64,000 nucleotides of DNA, from NCBI RefSeq assembly GCF_030253575.1, contig NC_080569.1, positions 5,767,501 through 5,831,500 on the forward strand, written 5' to 3'. Below the pieces are notes generated by a model. It searched no databases and was not told the DNA's origin. It saw nothing but the letters and a program-made list of their open reading frames with translations. The first letter of the stretch is position 1; every line of letters starts with the position of its first letter. The translations under genes were made by a program, and so were the position numbers. This DNA is from Rhododendron vialii (Eukaryota; Streptophyta; Magnoliopsida; Ericales; Ericaceae). Shown in pieces: positions 23,101 through 34,909 of this stretch.

Positions 23101-26100
23101 TTGTAAGTTAATTGGAGTGGTAACTCTGTTTGGTTTAACATTCAGAGAGTTACTTTTAACTCTCGACACAGTTTTCAATAATTTTTTCCCTCTATCTCTC
23201 TCCATTCATTACCACTCCAACTCTCAAAAATAACTTTCTAAATTGTTAACCAAACAAAGCAATATATAACTGCAATTTTTGTTGAACTGATTAGTGTTAT
23301 TTGTATAATATTGAATAGTGACGTGTTCCCAATTTCCTGTTTTTGGAAATTCATGATGATTTAAAGAGGTGTTGGTTTCGGCTTAGTTTCTAGATGACAA
23401 TTGGCAATTTCCTGTTCAGACCAGTACTATAATTAATTATGCGTGTTCAGTAGCCCAGTCTTTCATTTTTTGGTTATTTTTTTTCTTCTCTAAGTCTTTA
23501 AGAGGAGTGGAAATTGCGTCTAGGATATGTGCGCTACTATTTCTAGTTTTGCATAGTTTTCTTTGGAGACTCGAGGGTATTATGCGTAATGGCTTTTACC
23601 TCTGGTTTCTGTTCTTTCTTTTTTCCACTGCACTTAGTATAATTTAGCGAAAGAATACTTGTTTTAGCTCATGGCTGAAGTTGTTTTCTTATCAGATGTC
23701 CGGGAACTTGGCCATTTACTATAATTAAGTCCCATCTAGATGCCATCATCCTTGTATAATAACTTACTATGACAGTTATACTCGATGTCTTTGAAATCTC
23801 TGCTAGATTTATGGATTAGTAGTAAAGGGTTTTTCCATTTCTTAGTCGTTGTTTGTCTCTTTGTTGCATGTTTGTGTAAATTTTTCGAAATTGGAGAACC
23901 GATTTGCATCAGTTTTCAAGATGTGCTTGTAGAAGTCTGCAGTTTGATGTCTTCCCATTCGTGGTTATATCTCTGAAACTCTGAATAATGGCTCTCAATG
24001 TTCCTGTTTCTTATCCAGGAATAAGAAAACAGTTTCAGCTGTGCTCATTTCTACGTGTAGTTCTTTATTTGTTTTACAGGCAGTATCTGTAGTTCAGTTC
24101 CTTAAGTTATCAAACTGAGCTTTTAGATGTTCTCTGTTTTAGTACGTGCTCAGCATGAAGATAGATAATTTTATTGGCATTTTACTGTTTAAGCAAACAA
24201 AATGCTTTCCCTGTAGGATGCAGAGGCTTATGCTCACCTTTTAAAGATTCTTGCTCCTGAGCACAATAACCCATCTACATTGGCTGTTAAAGATACATTA
24301 GAAAGAGCAAAGTTAGTTCTTGAACATGCCGATAAGATGGGTTGCAAGAGATACTTGACTGCAAGAGATATTGTAGAAGGTTCTCCAAATCTGAACCTTG
24401 CTTTTGTGGCACATGTCTTCCAGCGTAGGTGAGATTCTACCTCTTTGATGTGCATAGAAAATGTTTACACTTAAATGCTTTGGTGGTTACAAAATCTCTC
24501 AGAAGCATGTCATCCTGTATTGAAAGTACCAACTACTTTTAAAGATATATGGATCCTCGATTATTTGCTTCTGCAGGAAAATCTATTGTTCATCTAAGCA
24601 TTCTTTGTTGCCAGCCACGATGATTATTTGCTTCTGCAGGAAAATCTATTGTTCATCTAAGCATTCTTTGTTGCCAGCTGCGATGCTTCAAGATGTAACT
24701 CACAAAATATGCACTACTAATAGTTCAAAAGTCTGCAAATTTGAATACAATGTTCATGCATTGGTTGGAAAGGGTTATCTTCTATTGCCTCTGGCCTTTT
24801 TCAATCTCCTTCATCAATCATAGCCTGCAATACAAGAATATCAATGGGATCTTGGTTTCTATGCTGATGAAACTAAAATTGTCAAAAACATATCGTTTTT
24901 AAGGAATGGATTGATCCATAATTTATCCATCCTAGTCTAAATCATGCATTCCAGATTTCCTTCTTCATATACGTAGGGATTTAGATGTTTGTCGATAGAG
25001 TCAGTACTCTTGCAATCTTCAATTTTGATTTACGTTGTCCCTGCGGGAGTGTTGTTGAGTACTATATGTATAAACACTATAGATTATTACATTTTCCATG
25101 TAGAGTCTTCCAAGTTCAAAGTTTGATGTTGCACACATAAATTATGCTTCTTTTTCATCACCTACTATTTCGCGTTGAAGTATAGGCTTAGTTTGCTAAC
25201 TATGAGTTTTGACCTGCAGGAATGGGCTCTCGACCCAAACAAAACAAATTTCTTTTCTTGAAACCTCACTGGATGATGCACTGATCTCAAGAGAAGAGAA
25301 AGCATTTCGATTTTGGATTAACAGCCTTGGTCATTCAACATATATTGATAATGTATTTGAAGATCTTAGAAACGGGTGAGTATCCTTCATTGTGAGATAT
25401 AGAGCACAAGCTGCACTACTATACTTCCCCTACTCAATGGTGGGATTGTTTCCCGGATTATTCGGTCATTGGGTCGGATATTGAGTTACCAACAAACAAT
25501 ACTCCCGCATTCTTATAAATTTTATATCGTAAACGTCCATGGGTCTTCCCAAATAAATTAAAGGAAATAGAACTTGAACAGTGCTTTGTCATCGCGACTT
25601 TGGGTTTAAGTTTGAGTTTCAGTGTCATGTTGTAAATACAATGTAGAAAAAGTAGAAAACTGTTTAAATTGCAAAATGTTGAACATTTCATATCTGTTTC
25701 AATCTAATTTGAATGATGTCCAAATCTGAATATTATTATTAGCTAGTGACAAATGGTATTGCTTGATGTTATCATAATTGTTTAACTAATCTGTGCATTT
25801 GCAGTTGGGTGCTCTTACAGACCCTTGACAAGGTGTCACCAGGAATTGTCAATTGGAAGGTTGCATCTAGGCCTCCAATTAAAATGCCATTCAGAAAAGT
25901 AGAGAACTGCAACCAAGTTGTCAAGATTGGTAAACAATTGAAGTTTTCCCTTGTAAATATTGCTGGGACTGATATTGTTCAAGGGAACAAGAAATTGATA
26001 TTGGGTATGTTCTGTATATCACTAGCATACTGGATTTGTCATGCAATGTAAACTTTGACATGTTTAATGAATCCTTGAGTTCAAAACTTTCCATTTGAGT

Positions 26101-27680
26101 ATGGAACTTTTTCAGTGAGACAAGAAGTTTGTATTTGTAACCTAAATTCAAGGATACTGAACTTTCTTTTCAGCTTATTTGTGGCAACTGATGCGATACA
26201 ACATGCTTCAACTTCTAAAGTTGCTGAGATTCCATTCCCATGGTAAGGAGCTTACAGATGCAGACATTTTAGAGTGGGCTAACTCCAAAGTGAAGATGTC
26301 AGGAAGCCAGAGACATATGGCTAGTTTTAAGGTATAGTATTGAAAGCTTTTCTCTAGTTGAATAATTGTCATTGTCGTCAAACCAAAACTAAATTGAAGG
26401 CCTCTCTTGTGTTAAGCCTGGTGTATAAAGCTTAATCCCATTGCTGGTATTGAAGTGTGCATATATTTGCTCTCTTGAATATGTGTGGTGGTGGGTGGGG
26501 TGATGGGGGATATATGAACTAAATGACACTAGGCATAGCTAATACTGCTAAGTTTTGGGAGAATGTTACTCATCTTAGAAATTGGACACCATAGACTCCG
26601 GTGAAAAAGGCTTCAAAGATTTGTTACAATGATAGTCTCTGAGTCTAACTGATTACTAATTGCTTCCATTTTATAGGATAAGGGTTTGTCAAACAGCATT
26701 TTCTTCCTTGAGCTACTAAGTGCTGTAGAGCCTCGAGCTGTTAACTGGAGTCTTGTTACGAAAGGAGAAACCGGTATGTCCTCCTAAAACTTGTATGTTA
26801 TTTAAAACTGGATAATATGAATGCTCCTTTGTCTTGTAATTAATTGCCTTTATCGTCATCTCAATTACTCATCGAAAGTCGTCACAGTTATCACATTTGT
26901 AACTGATTCTCTTTAATTTCTTGAATTTTGCCAATTTAGAGGAGGAGAAAAGGATGAATGCTACTTACATTATAAGTATTGCAAGGAAGCTTGGCTGTTC
27001 AATCTTTTTACTTCCTGAAGACGTAACTGAGGTACTCAAAGAACCCTTTGTGTTTACCCATTGATTCCATTGTTTTTCCGTTAGTCCCCACAGTACTTGG
27101 AACTTGATTTTACATCCTTCAAAACGGCAGGATCTTTCTATTCAGCTAGACGTTTAGTTAGTTACATTCTATGGTGTTAAAGTTTACTTGGTTAGTTACA
27201 TTCTATGGTGTTAAAGTTTACTTGGAAAAAGTATGCATTGATGGATCTCAAATACTCTCCTAAATTATGGCAACTAATTCTTGTTCTTCTTCGCTGTGTT
27301 TGTATATTGGATTTGTGGAGGTCCCGGAGGGAAAAGAAAATAGATAGGATCTGTGAAGTTGTTTTTCTCTCTTTTTCCCTTAGCTTTTCTTTACCCTCCA
27401 AAAATCCTGCTACAACTCCAAGCTCAAACACTGACATGAAAATCTTTTTGGTATTCTGATTGGTATCATTGTATCTGATTTACATGATGGTTGTCTTAAC
27501 TCTTACCAGGTAAATCAAAAGATGATTCTTACATTGACAGCAAGTATCATGTATTGGTTCTTGAAACAACGAATAGAAGAAAGGCCATGTGGAGCTTCAG
27601 ATACCGAGAGTGGTAGCCAATCAGAGACAACCTCAAACTCGACAATCGATGACACTGCTTCCGAATCTTCAACAGATTGA
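20144..27680 (+). CDS. FIM: fimbrin (plant fimbrin/plastin actin-bundling protein), 660 aa
   Basis: Fourteen exons in phase: 20144-20230, 20339-20509, 21212-21453, 21564-21735, 22575-22613, 22807-22875, 22957-23073, 24217-24428, 25220-25375, 25805-26004, 26174-26331, 26677-26773, 26940-27031 and 27510-27680. The product starts [20 protein letters not shown], as plant fimbrins do. It has a degenerate EF-hand-like head (about residues 1-95), then two actin-binding domains, each of two calponin-homology folds (CH1-CH2 about 124-370, CH3-CH4 about 390-635). The actin-binding signature [20 protein letters not shown] spans the exon 3/4 junction. Other landmarks are AERAKLV-type helices, [13 protein letters not shown] and [16 protein letters not shown]. 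The C-tail after the last CH fold is short and rich in Ser, Thr and Glu, the variable region among isoforms. Fimbrin crosslinks actin filaments in the cytosol. Arabidopsis has five paralogues; I cannot say which is the orthologue. Confidence 0.95.
23124..23260. mobile_element. small MITE in fimbrin intron 7
   Basis: Inverted ends CTCTGTTTGGTTTAACATT and TTGTTAACCAAACAAAGC bound a 137-bp segment, with a second inner inverted pair around GAGTGGTAA and TTACCACTC. No clear target duplication was found, so the superfamily is unassigned. Confidence 0.5.
24559..24684 (+). repeat. 63-bp tandem duplication in fimbrin intron 8
   Basis: Two nearly identical 63-bp units (24559-24621 and 24622-24684). 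Each contains TTATTTGCTTCTGCAGGAAA, a good-looking 3' splice acceptor (pyrimidines then CAG), yet the real acceptor used by phase and homology is at 25219. The unit therefore doubles a cryptic acceptor. Confidence 0.85.
27155..27226 (+). repeat. 34-bp tandem duplication in fimbrin intron 13
   Basis: Two adjacent copies of a unit containing TTACATTCTATGGTGTTAAA and the following AGTTTACTT. Simple recent slippage or unequal exchange; no effect on the reading frame because it is intronic. Confidence 0.8.
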
Positions 27681-28300
27681 TAAGTTGAAGAGATAGGTGG
27701 TGATTTTCTGCAGAACTTGAGATAATTTTCTCCAAAGTTCTACCATATCTCTTGTTGTATGATTTTTTTTTTTTTTTGTTGCCCTTTTTGGTTTGTTTGT
27801 TAAATGAAAGAACAGAATATGACATTGGCAGGGGGTGTTGTGGAAATTTTGTAGAGAAACTGATGCATATGTGAATAGCTTCAAGATTGTATCAATACGA
27901 TAAAATGACAACAACTTGTTTCTGTTTTGATTCTGTCTTTTCCCGTTTGGTTTTCTTTTCCTCAAGAAATCCTAGAAACCAAACAAAGCGTTAAATTCTG
28001 CAATGTATGTTGGAATTACATATAATACTGAAGATTAAAAAAGGCAATATATGTTAAGTTATGATGCTACTTATTAACCTATATGTAAGAAAAGTACAGC
28101 CTCATTTTATAAGTGGGCTCCCTTTTAGTGGACAGTGAAATTGATTCTCAAATTAGCTGGTCCATTGAGCTGGATATCTCAAGTTATAAAGAGAGGAGAA
28201 ATGAAAGTTCATCTTATTAGCACCTAGGGAGTGCGCCTAAACTGGTTTTTTTCAACAACTGTTTGGTTCATTCTAATAATATGACATGTACACTTACAGA

Positions 28301-28304
<4 letters not shown>

Positions 28305-28392
<88 letters not shown>
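28305..28392. repeat. (GA)n microsatellite, 88 bp
   Basis: About 44 perfect GA units. It is bracketed by CACCTAGGGAGTGCGCCTA (from 28221) and GATCTAGGCACTCCCC (to about 28407), which are inverted relative to one another, so the microsatellite may have grown inside a small foldback element. Confidence 0.9.
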
Positions 28393-28395
<3 letters not shown>

Positions 28396-28661
28396 AGGCA
28401 CTCCCCATCTCAATATTATTGGTTTTTAATTAGTAAGTTTGAAATCTGGTGCCGATAGTTACTGATTCGTCACAGCTCACAAAGCATTTTCTTTCTTTCT
28501 TTTATTCCTTCTTATTTTTGTTCCCTGCTGGTGAGAGAGCCAAGTTAAGATTAGTGGTCCTAAGAAGAAGATGCAAGCATGTGGCATTGTGGATAATAAC
28601 GGGGGCTTATCTAAACATAAGCCACAATAATATTGTCAGATTAGTTATGGTGTCTTAGTTT

Positions 28662-28856
28662 TTTTATAATCAGTCCGGGCCAATTTCCGCACACCTCGAC
28701 TAATTCTGAGCAACAAATTTTATCACTTTCCAAACCTCTGGATAGACGAACCACCAAAGAATTTATAACACCTGAGAGGTTATAAGGAGGGAACACACCC
28801 CCAGAGTATCGGGAGTCGGGACTTGACAACCCGGCCAACCCCTTGGTCGTTAAGGA
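28662..28856 (-). mobile_element. SINE, same family as 14740-14959
   Basis: Flanked by GTCTTAGTTT (28652-28661 and 28857-28866). On the minus strand it begins AAGGGGTTGGCCGGGTTGTC, an A-box region, and ends with the family 3' sequence AGTCGAGGTGTGCGGAAATT, GGCCCGGACTGATTAT and poly-A. The B box is eroded, so transcription by Pol III is unlikely. Same orientation as the intron 8 copy. Confidence 0.75.
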
Positions 28857-28893
28857 GTCTTAGTTTAAAAGCCTTTTGGTGGTTTGTCAACTT

Positions 28894-29685
28894 TTAGTAG
28901 GCAAAAAATGGTCCTACCATGTTCTTCTTTTGCTATTGAAAGGCACCTTAATAGTATAGCTTCAACCATGCGTGTGTGTGATTTGATTTGCATTTATAGT
29001 TATTTTGTTCTCTTCAGACTTTTTATGTTCTAGCCAACGGCCTTTTAATTGATGCCTCTTTTACCTAGGTATTCAATAGCCTTTTAAATTAAAGCTCTAA
29101 AACGACGTCTATCGGATGGTGATTAAAGTTGGATAGAAAAATGTATAATGACGATGTGTATCGTTTTATGGCCAGTTGATTAGTATTATTTTGAGAGTCT
29201 AATGGCAACACCCACTACTCTGGGTTTAAGGTCACTAAGCCCCGAGCAGTGGAGGGATTAGTAGGCAAAAAATGGTCCTACCATGTTCTTCTTTTGCTAT
29301 TGAAAGCAACCTTAATAGTATAGCTTCAACCATGCGTGTGTGTGATTTGATTTGCATTTATAGTTATTTTGTTCTTTTCAGACTTTTTATGTTCTAGCCA
29401 ACGGCTTTTTAATTGAGGCCTCTTTTACTATCTAAGTAGCCAATGGCCTTTTAAATTAAAGCTCTAAAACGTCTATCGGACGGTGATTAAAGTTGGATAG
29501 AGACATCTGTTCGAATCTGAATACACATTGTTGGTATTTTTATACAATGTATACATTTTTATTACCTATATATATAATGACGACGTGTATCGTTTTATGG
29601 CCAGTTGATTAGTATTATTTTGAGAGCCTAATGGCATCACCCACTACTCTGGGTTTAAGGTCACTGAGCCCCGAGCGGAGAGGGA
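28894..29685. repeat. tandem duplication, unit 364 bp or more
   Basis: Copy 1 (28894-29257) and copy 2 (29258 to about 29685) both start TTAGTAGGCAAAAAATGG and both pass through CAACCATGCGTGTGTGTGAT, CTATCGGAYGGTGATTAAAG and GGTTTAAGGTCACT. Copy 2 has about 65 bp near 29505-29575 that copy 1 lacks, either an insertion in copy 2 or a deletion in copy 1. Confidence 0.85.
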
Positions 29686-30557
29686 AGGTGGGCCCTCAGC
29701 CTACGAGCTAGGTTGGGAAAAAAAATATTCATTCTTCTCCTTTTTTTTCTTTTTTTAAATTAGATTCATGTGATAGTGTTCTAACGAGGTTTTTATGTGC
29801 TGGCTGTCAACTACCTAACGCACAACTCTCCTTCTTTATCTGGGCTTGAGACCGGCTATAAATAAATAAATAAAATTCTAAGCGAGACACATGCGGATCG
29901 AGTTTGGTTGGTTTGGTGGTTCATTTTTTTTTTTTTTTCCATTTTTGTTTTTGTTTTTGTTTTTGAAGCCAACACTATCATGCATTATAGTAGTAATCCT
30001 TTCCATGAAAGCTTGCTTCATCTCTATCTCAATGATAAAAAGAAGAAGATAACTAAGAAGATTATGCCCAACATTTGGGGCTATGAAGACTGTTTTCTCA
30101 TTGAAGATTTACACATGCAGTTCATAGAAGAGTGATCGATGTAGCTGCTCGAGTACTAGCTTTTACATCGGGCGACGACCAGTATCTCTCATTCCGTGTA
30201 TTAATATATCCGATCTCATCGTTATCCTCAGTTGCAAGATATACAGAATTATCAGTTTTTTTTTGTTTTTTTTCGAGTGTGATTCGTTGCCTTTCGATCT
30301 ATATCGAGCTATCCATCAAGATCTTAGAGCCGATCGACTCTTGGTATTTTCAGCCACAAATTAGTAGTACGTAATTGTCAATCAAACGAAGGGTCAATTA
30401 TCGACAAGCGGAATGTTAAAAATGACATTGTGATGCAGCCATGCCATGCAGGTGGCTGAAATAGCGAAAGACGATCCTTATCGGCAATCACAATATTAGA
30501 AAGACTCACTTATCTATATATTTGGTGAGCTTCTATTAAGGACTTATGTGGATCCTA

Positions 30558-30836
30558 GTCCCCGTTCAGTTACACGGTAAGGATAAAAAACGATGAAAAA
30601 AATCAACTTTTCTGTAATTTTGTGTGTGTTCAGTTATTAGGAAAGTTATATAACCAGCAGTTTCAACTTTCCCATTAGAAAACAAGAGTCTTGCCAAAAT
30701 GAAGAAATTTATAGTTTTTTGCAAGATTCTCTTCAAGACAGAAAAATAATTTTTATTTTCCTTTACTTCACCTCACTTTACTTTTCTCGAGAATATATTT
30801 TTCACGCAACACTCCTGACAACTGAACAGAGCCTTA
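30558..30836. mobile_element. putative MITE with CCGTTCAGTT ends
   Basis: CCCCGTTCAGTT at the left and AACTGAACAGAGCC at the right are inverted repeats around an AT-rich interior with no coding capacity. Target duplication not resolved. Confidence 0.5.
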
Positions 30837-30844
30837 GGTGCGGA

Positions 30845-31180
30845 CTTCATAGTTCGGAGCCCCGCACTAATAATCGGAGCCGTTCAACTTATTTAAAACA
30901 TGTTTTTAAGGGTACCTGCAAAAAACAGCTCAAACGAATATATATATATATATGAGAAAATCTTTTTTACGGAGTTTTTCGCGAAAAAATGTTTATGGAG
31001 CACCATTGCGCGTGTTCGAAGTGTATTAGACGGTCTGAATTTTAAACAAATTTTTCTAGAGAAGAGTTTAACTCTTACCCGGAAATTTTTTATTAAAATT
31101 CAGACCGTTGATCGCCGAAACGGACGACTGTGATTTGGCGCCTCCGTGATTTGCTTATTAACGGCTCCTCGGTGAATAAG
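30845..31180. mobile_element. degenerate foldback element of the CCGTTCA group
   Basis: Internal inverted blocks (AGACGGTCTGAATTTTAA near 31028 and TTAAAATTCAGACCGT near 31094) plus GAGCCGTTCAACTTATTTAA near 30878 resemble the better preserved foldback at 35853-36228. Ends are not clear, and an AT-repeat follows. Confidence 0.4.
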
Positions 31181-31202
31181 CTTAATTTCTCTGCACGCGC
31201 GC

Positions 31203-31252
<50 letters not shown>

Positions 31253-31885
31253 TTTTTACAGTAGGATTTAGGAAGAATCTCAAACGGACATAATTTCCCT
31301 ACAAGGACTTTTGACCGAATTTTCTCAAAATTCCTCGTCATCCACATGCAATGTCCCACTGTAAAATTTTGACGCATCCTAGCTATATATAGGGTTCTAA
31401 TTAGTAGAGTAGGATTAGGCCAAACCCTATCTAGGGTTTCAGCCGATCGATCACTATAAACAAATTCTTCAACGTGTGGCGGCATTAATTTGGTAATAAT
31501 GTTGACTAAATTAATCAATCATCTTGCAGGAAAGCAAGGCTACATGCATATATGGTTGGCATGGTGATGGGTTCTTAATTTCCTTAATTACAGCTTTGAT
31601 CTATTGGTATCATGCACAGTACTAGCTGTTACTCGATCAACTCCTTGCATGGCAATACCACCTGCAGGTATGCATGCCATTTCAACCACAGCTCCGTCTG
31701 CAGTATTCCACAAAAGTGTATCTGATCGGTATGACTCGATCTGCGACTGCAATTGCACGAGAATAAATAAAGATACAAAAGCATCATTAATGTGTACGTT
31801 AAGTATTTGCAACTCTCTCTATCAGTAAATTATTAGTATAAAATCTTAAATATTATACACCAAATCGGCCGTGGCTCGATCTCAA

Positions 31886-31957
<72 letters not shown>

Positions 31958-32081
31958 TTGCGTACTGAAATCGGTCAAAACTATCAAGTACCAGTTGTAG
32001 CGGCTGTGCATCCGACTAAAAATATGATGCATGTCGAAAATCAGCCGTTGGATATGTATCTAGCTTGCAACATGCACACTG

Positions 32082-32164
32082 ATACTTCCTTATCCCGGCC
32101 CCTCAATGTACGTGTACCCCTATCGAGTTTTATAAAATATTTTGTTTGCCGTGCAAAAAAAAAA
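32082..32164 (+). mobile_element. 83-bp truncated LINE 3' end with 13-bp TSD
   Basis: Ends TTTGTTTGCCGTGC plus poly-A and is bounded by AACATGCACACTG (32069-32081) and AACATGCACATTG (32165-32177), a 13-bp duplication with one mismatch. The tail matches the LINE ends at 33289-33610 and 40297-40461. Confidence 0.7.
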
Positions 32165-32203
32165 AACATGCACATTGCTACGAGAGTGTACCTCTTAATG
32201 TTA

Positions 32204-32740
32204 CTTTTTTTTTTGCTCGGCAAAAGAAATTTTTTATTAATTTCGAAAGGGTACATCGAGGAAAAAACAAAAATTACAAAGCACTAAAAGCATAGAAATG
32301 TATCCAACCAAAGTTGGATAAAACACCTCAATTATCCAATCTACACTTTCACTTTTCGAATCTTATCCAACTACCCTTGTGTAGATTTTGATGTTAAACT
32401 TCGCCTTCATCCACATAGCTACTTTTGTTTTAACCATATCCGCCACTTCCGGAGATTGGGTGGTTGCCCCATTGAATATATACCCATTCCTCATTAACCA
32501 GATGGACCAGATCGTTGCAAAAAAACATACTTCCCAGATGTCTTTCTCTCCAAGTTTTGAAACATATTCCCAAACCACCAAAGTGCTAACTCTACTAAGG
32601 AGGATGGACAAGCCCACTGGATGTTCTACCAAGCCAAAATTTCTGACCACACCACCCACGAAAATTGACAATATAATTAAGATCATGATATCAAATGGGA
32701 ATTAAACGGTAGAACAAGCATATATATATATATATATATA

Positions 32741-32782
<42 letters not shown>

Positions 32783-33170
32783 GTATTAGATGGTATATGT
32801 ATGTACCTTAGGCATTCAAACTATAGTTTTTTTTTTAGGTAAACTAGGAGCATTAGATAAAATTAAGAGTCATACAAAAGTCTAGGGTATTCTACCCCAT
32901 TTGCGTCCTCGCAAAGTTGCGAGTTAATACAATCCGGAGCAACATCAAGTACATGAAAATCTAGATCATCATCAAACGACATACTAGCTATTACATCCGC
33001 ACATTTGTTTCCTTCGCGATAGATGTGGTCAATCTTCTCCACTCCCAGTTGTCTCATCAAACATCTGCAATCATGTATGAGATTATTTAGAATATGTCGG
33101 GGTTGATTTGGGCCCATAATCAGTTGAATGGCTGCCTTTGCATCCATTTCCACACGGAGGGGAATAGTTT
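32204..33170 (-). pseudogene. LINE (L1-type) ORF2 remnants: RT C-terminus and RNase H pieces
   Basis: From a T-run at about 32208 (minus-strand poly-A) the element reads CCTCGATGTACCCTTTCGAA-type 3' UTR, then a frame at 32363-32686 with CFFATIWSIWLMRNGYIFNG, the Trp-rich zinc-binding end common to plant LINE reverse transcriptases. A separate frame at 32863-33153 has MEMDAKAAIQLIMG and HIYREGNKCADVIASMSFDD, the C-terminal half of a plant-type RNase H with its His and Asp positions. The order of the two pieces and the microsatellite between them (32719-32777) show they are broken or separate insertions. Non-functional. Confidence 0.7.
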
Positions 33171-33288
33171 TCTAGCTAGCTAGGAGGGATTGCATGTACC
33201 ATATATATGACCTTCATTTTCTTTTCTTACTTTTTCTTCTACACCAATCTAAGACCTGAAATAGAGTAAGTTTCAATGAGTCGATGAA

Positions 33289-33610
33289 AACCAGAGTCGC
33301 GATCTGAAATAGGGTGAGGTGATCAAAACCAGAGTCGCGATGTGGATTAAGGTGAAATTCGATATCAATGTATACACTGTGGAGGATTTTAAAGGTTTCC
33401 TTGATGGAGTTAGAAAGGTGAAATTGTAATATGTGTTTGAAATGTGTTAGGTGATCCGTCCAACTCTCAGTTGGATGCTTATTTTTAGTGTTTCTCCCTT
33501 TTTTCTTCTTTGTCTGATCTCGTAAGCATCGTGTGCTTTCGATGTTCCCCCTCGATATAACCTTTCGAGATTTATAAAAGTTTCTTTTGCCAATCAAAAA
33601 AAATAAAAAA
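33289..33610 (+). mobile_element. 5'-truncated LINE 3' end with 13-14 bp TSD
   Basis: The direct repeat AATGAGTCGATGAA lies at 33275-33288 and again at 33610-33623. The insert of about 320 bp ends CTTTCGAGATTTATAAAAG, then TTTCTTTTGCCAATC and poly-A, matching the 3' end seen on the minus strand at 32208 and 40297. Overlapping frames are not coding. Confidence 0.8.
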
Positions 33611-34032
33611 ATGAGTCGATGAACAGAAACTGTCTTCAGTTTACTTCTTTAATTGGCTCATCCAATGATCAACTACATAACGAGTCGTCACAAATATGTT
33701 ATCTTTTCTACATCAGTCGTTAATTAACTTGGTAGGAGGAGAAAAAAAATCAAAATTTGCATGTGATGATCAATGTCAAAAGTTGCATAATTGAATCATG
33801 TTCGATTGATTCAGATTCAAAAACGAACAGTTACATATTCAAAAATGATCATGCTCGAAGAAATTAAATTAAATGATCATGCTCGAAGAAAATTAAAATG
33901 TCATTCGGTCACACGACTACTTATATTCACTTGACCTAATTAATTGTTTGTCTAGATAACTTACTGATCAGATCCGGCAAGATGATTTTGATTTGGGCCC
34001 ACATTTCGCCAATTGCATGGTACAGTTCATCT

Positions 34033-34218
34033 TTTTTTTTTTTTGTCACGGCAATATACATCAGCGGGGGTTAGTGGGGGTGTTAGAGTTAGCACGGGAA
34101 GACTAGAAGCTATCTATAGCCCTGGTTCCCTAAAGGGCCTGCCCTCTGTGGGGCTCGAACCCAAGATCTTCCATAAAAGAGAGGCAATGACTGACCAACT
34201 GCACTAAGCAGTGGTTGT
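34033..34218 (-). mobile_element. tRNA-derived SINE with 17-bp TSD
   Basis: CATGGTACAGTTCATCT (34016-34032) and CATGGTACAGTCCATCT (34219-34235) flank it. On the minus strand the head reads ACTGCTTAGTGCAGTTGGTC (A box), followed by GATCTTGGGTTCGAGCCCC (B box), and the end is poly-A. Only one mismatch between the duplications implies a fairly recent insertion. The 3' half differs from the 14740 copy, so it is a second SINE family. Confidence 0.85.
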
Positions 34219-34693
34219 CATGGTACAGTCCATCTAATGAGCTGCAAACCGGAATCATTAATTTGACGTCCTAAAAAGATGAACAATATTGTCAAAACTT
34301 TCATCTAAACTTCTAGAAACAGAAGATGTCACAATCATAATCGCGATAAAAGAATTCTAGGGTATTAATTAGTAAATAAGACCATAGGGGTTGATGATGA
34401 TGTTCAATTAATTAAACTACGGTAAATTCATGACCAAATATTTACTGCTTTGAGACTTTTAAGTCCCTTTTCTTTCTGTTTTTTGGTATGTCGGAAATTC
34501 GATTAACTAAAAATGTAAGGTTCAACGCAGAGACATAGCTAGCGAAGATAAAGAACAGAATAGACTGAGATAAGGCCACAGAGCACTAATCTAAAACCTG
34601 CCTAAGAAGAAGGCTATCTCTAATTTAGTCTTGTTTTGTGATATATACAAAGTTTCAAGCATATATATATATTAATATATACACACACACACA

Positions 34694-34909
34694 CTCTTTC
34701 CGTCCCAAATTGTTTGGCCGGTCCGCAAAACGATAACTTAAAAATAATGCAATTTTTTCAAGAAAAAATTCAAACTTTTTCGTAAATTAAAAATACTCAT
34801 TAATATCTAGTAAGTTGTTGAAAAACTTTTGATTTTTTTTTTTACAAAAATTGTATTATTTTTAACACTCCGTTTTGCGGACCGGACAAGCATTTTGCGA
34901 CGGAGAGAG
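34694..34909. mobile_element. Stowaway-like MITE
   Basis: Left end CTCTTTCCGTCCCAAATTG and right end GCATTTTGCGACGGAGAGAG are inverted, with an inner inverted pair GGTCCGCAAAACG and CGTTTTGCGGACC. The CTCCCTCCGTCCC-type start is typical of Stowaway. TA follows on the right; the left flank lies in a CA repeat and has lost it. Confidence 0.65.

Noticed and set aside
28894-29685. LTR pair of a retrotransposon
   Set aside because: The two copies are directly adjacent, leaving no internal region, and lack TG...CA ends.
31588-31828. Overlapping 74-codon frames on both strands, considered as a copia-type fragment
   Set aside because: No primer-binding site, protease, integrase or RT motif, and no LTR pair nearby.
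31871-32287. 138-codon frame with a Tyr-Ile repeat
   Set aside because: Translation of the (AT)n microsatellite and LINE tails.
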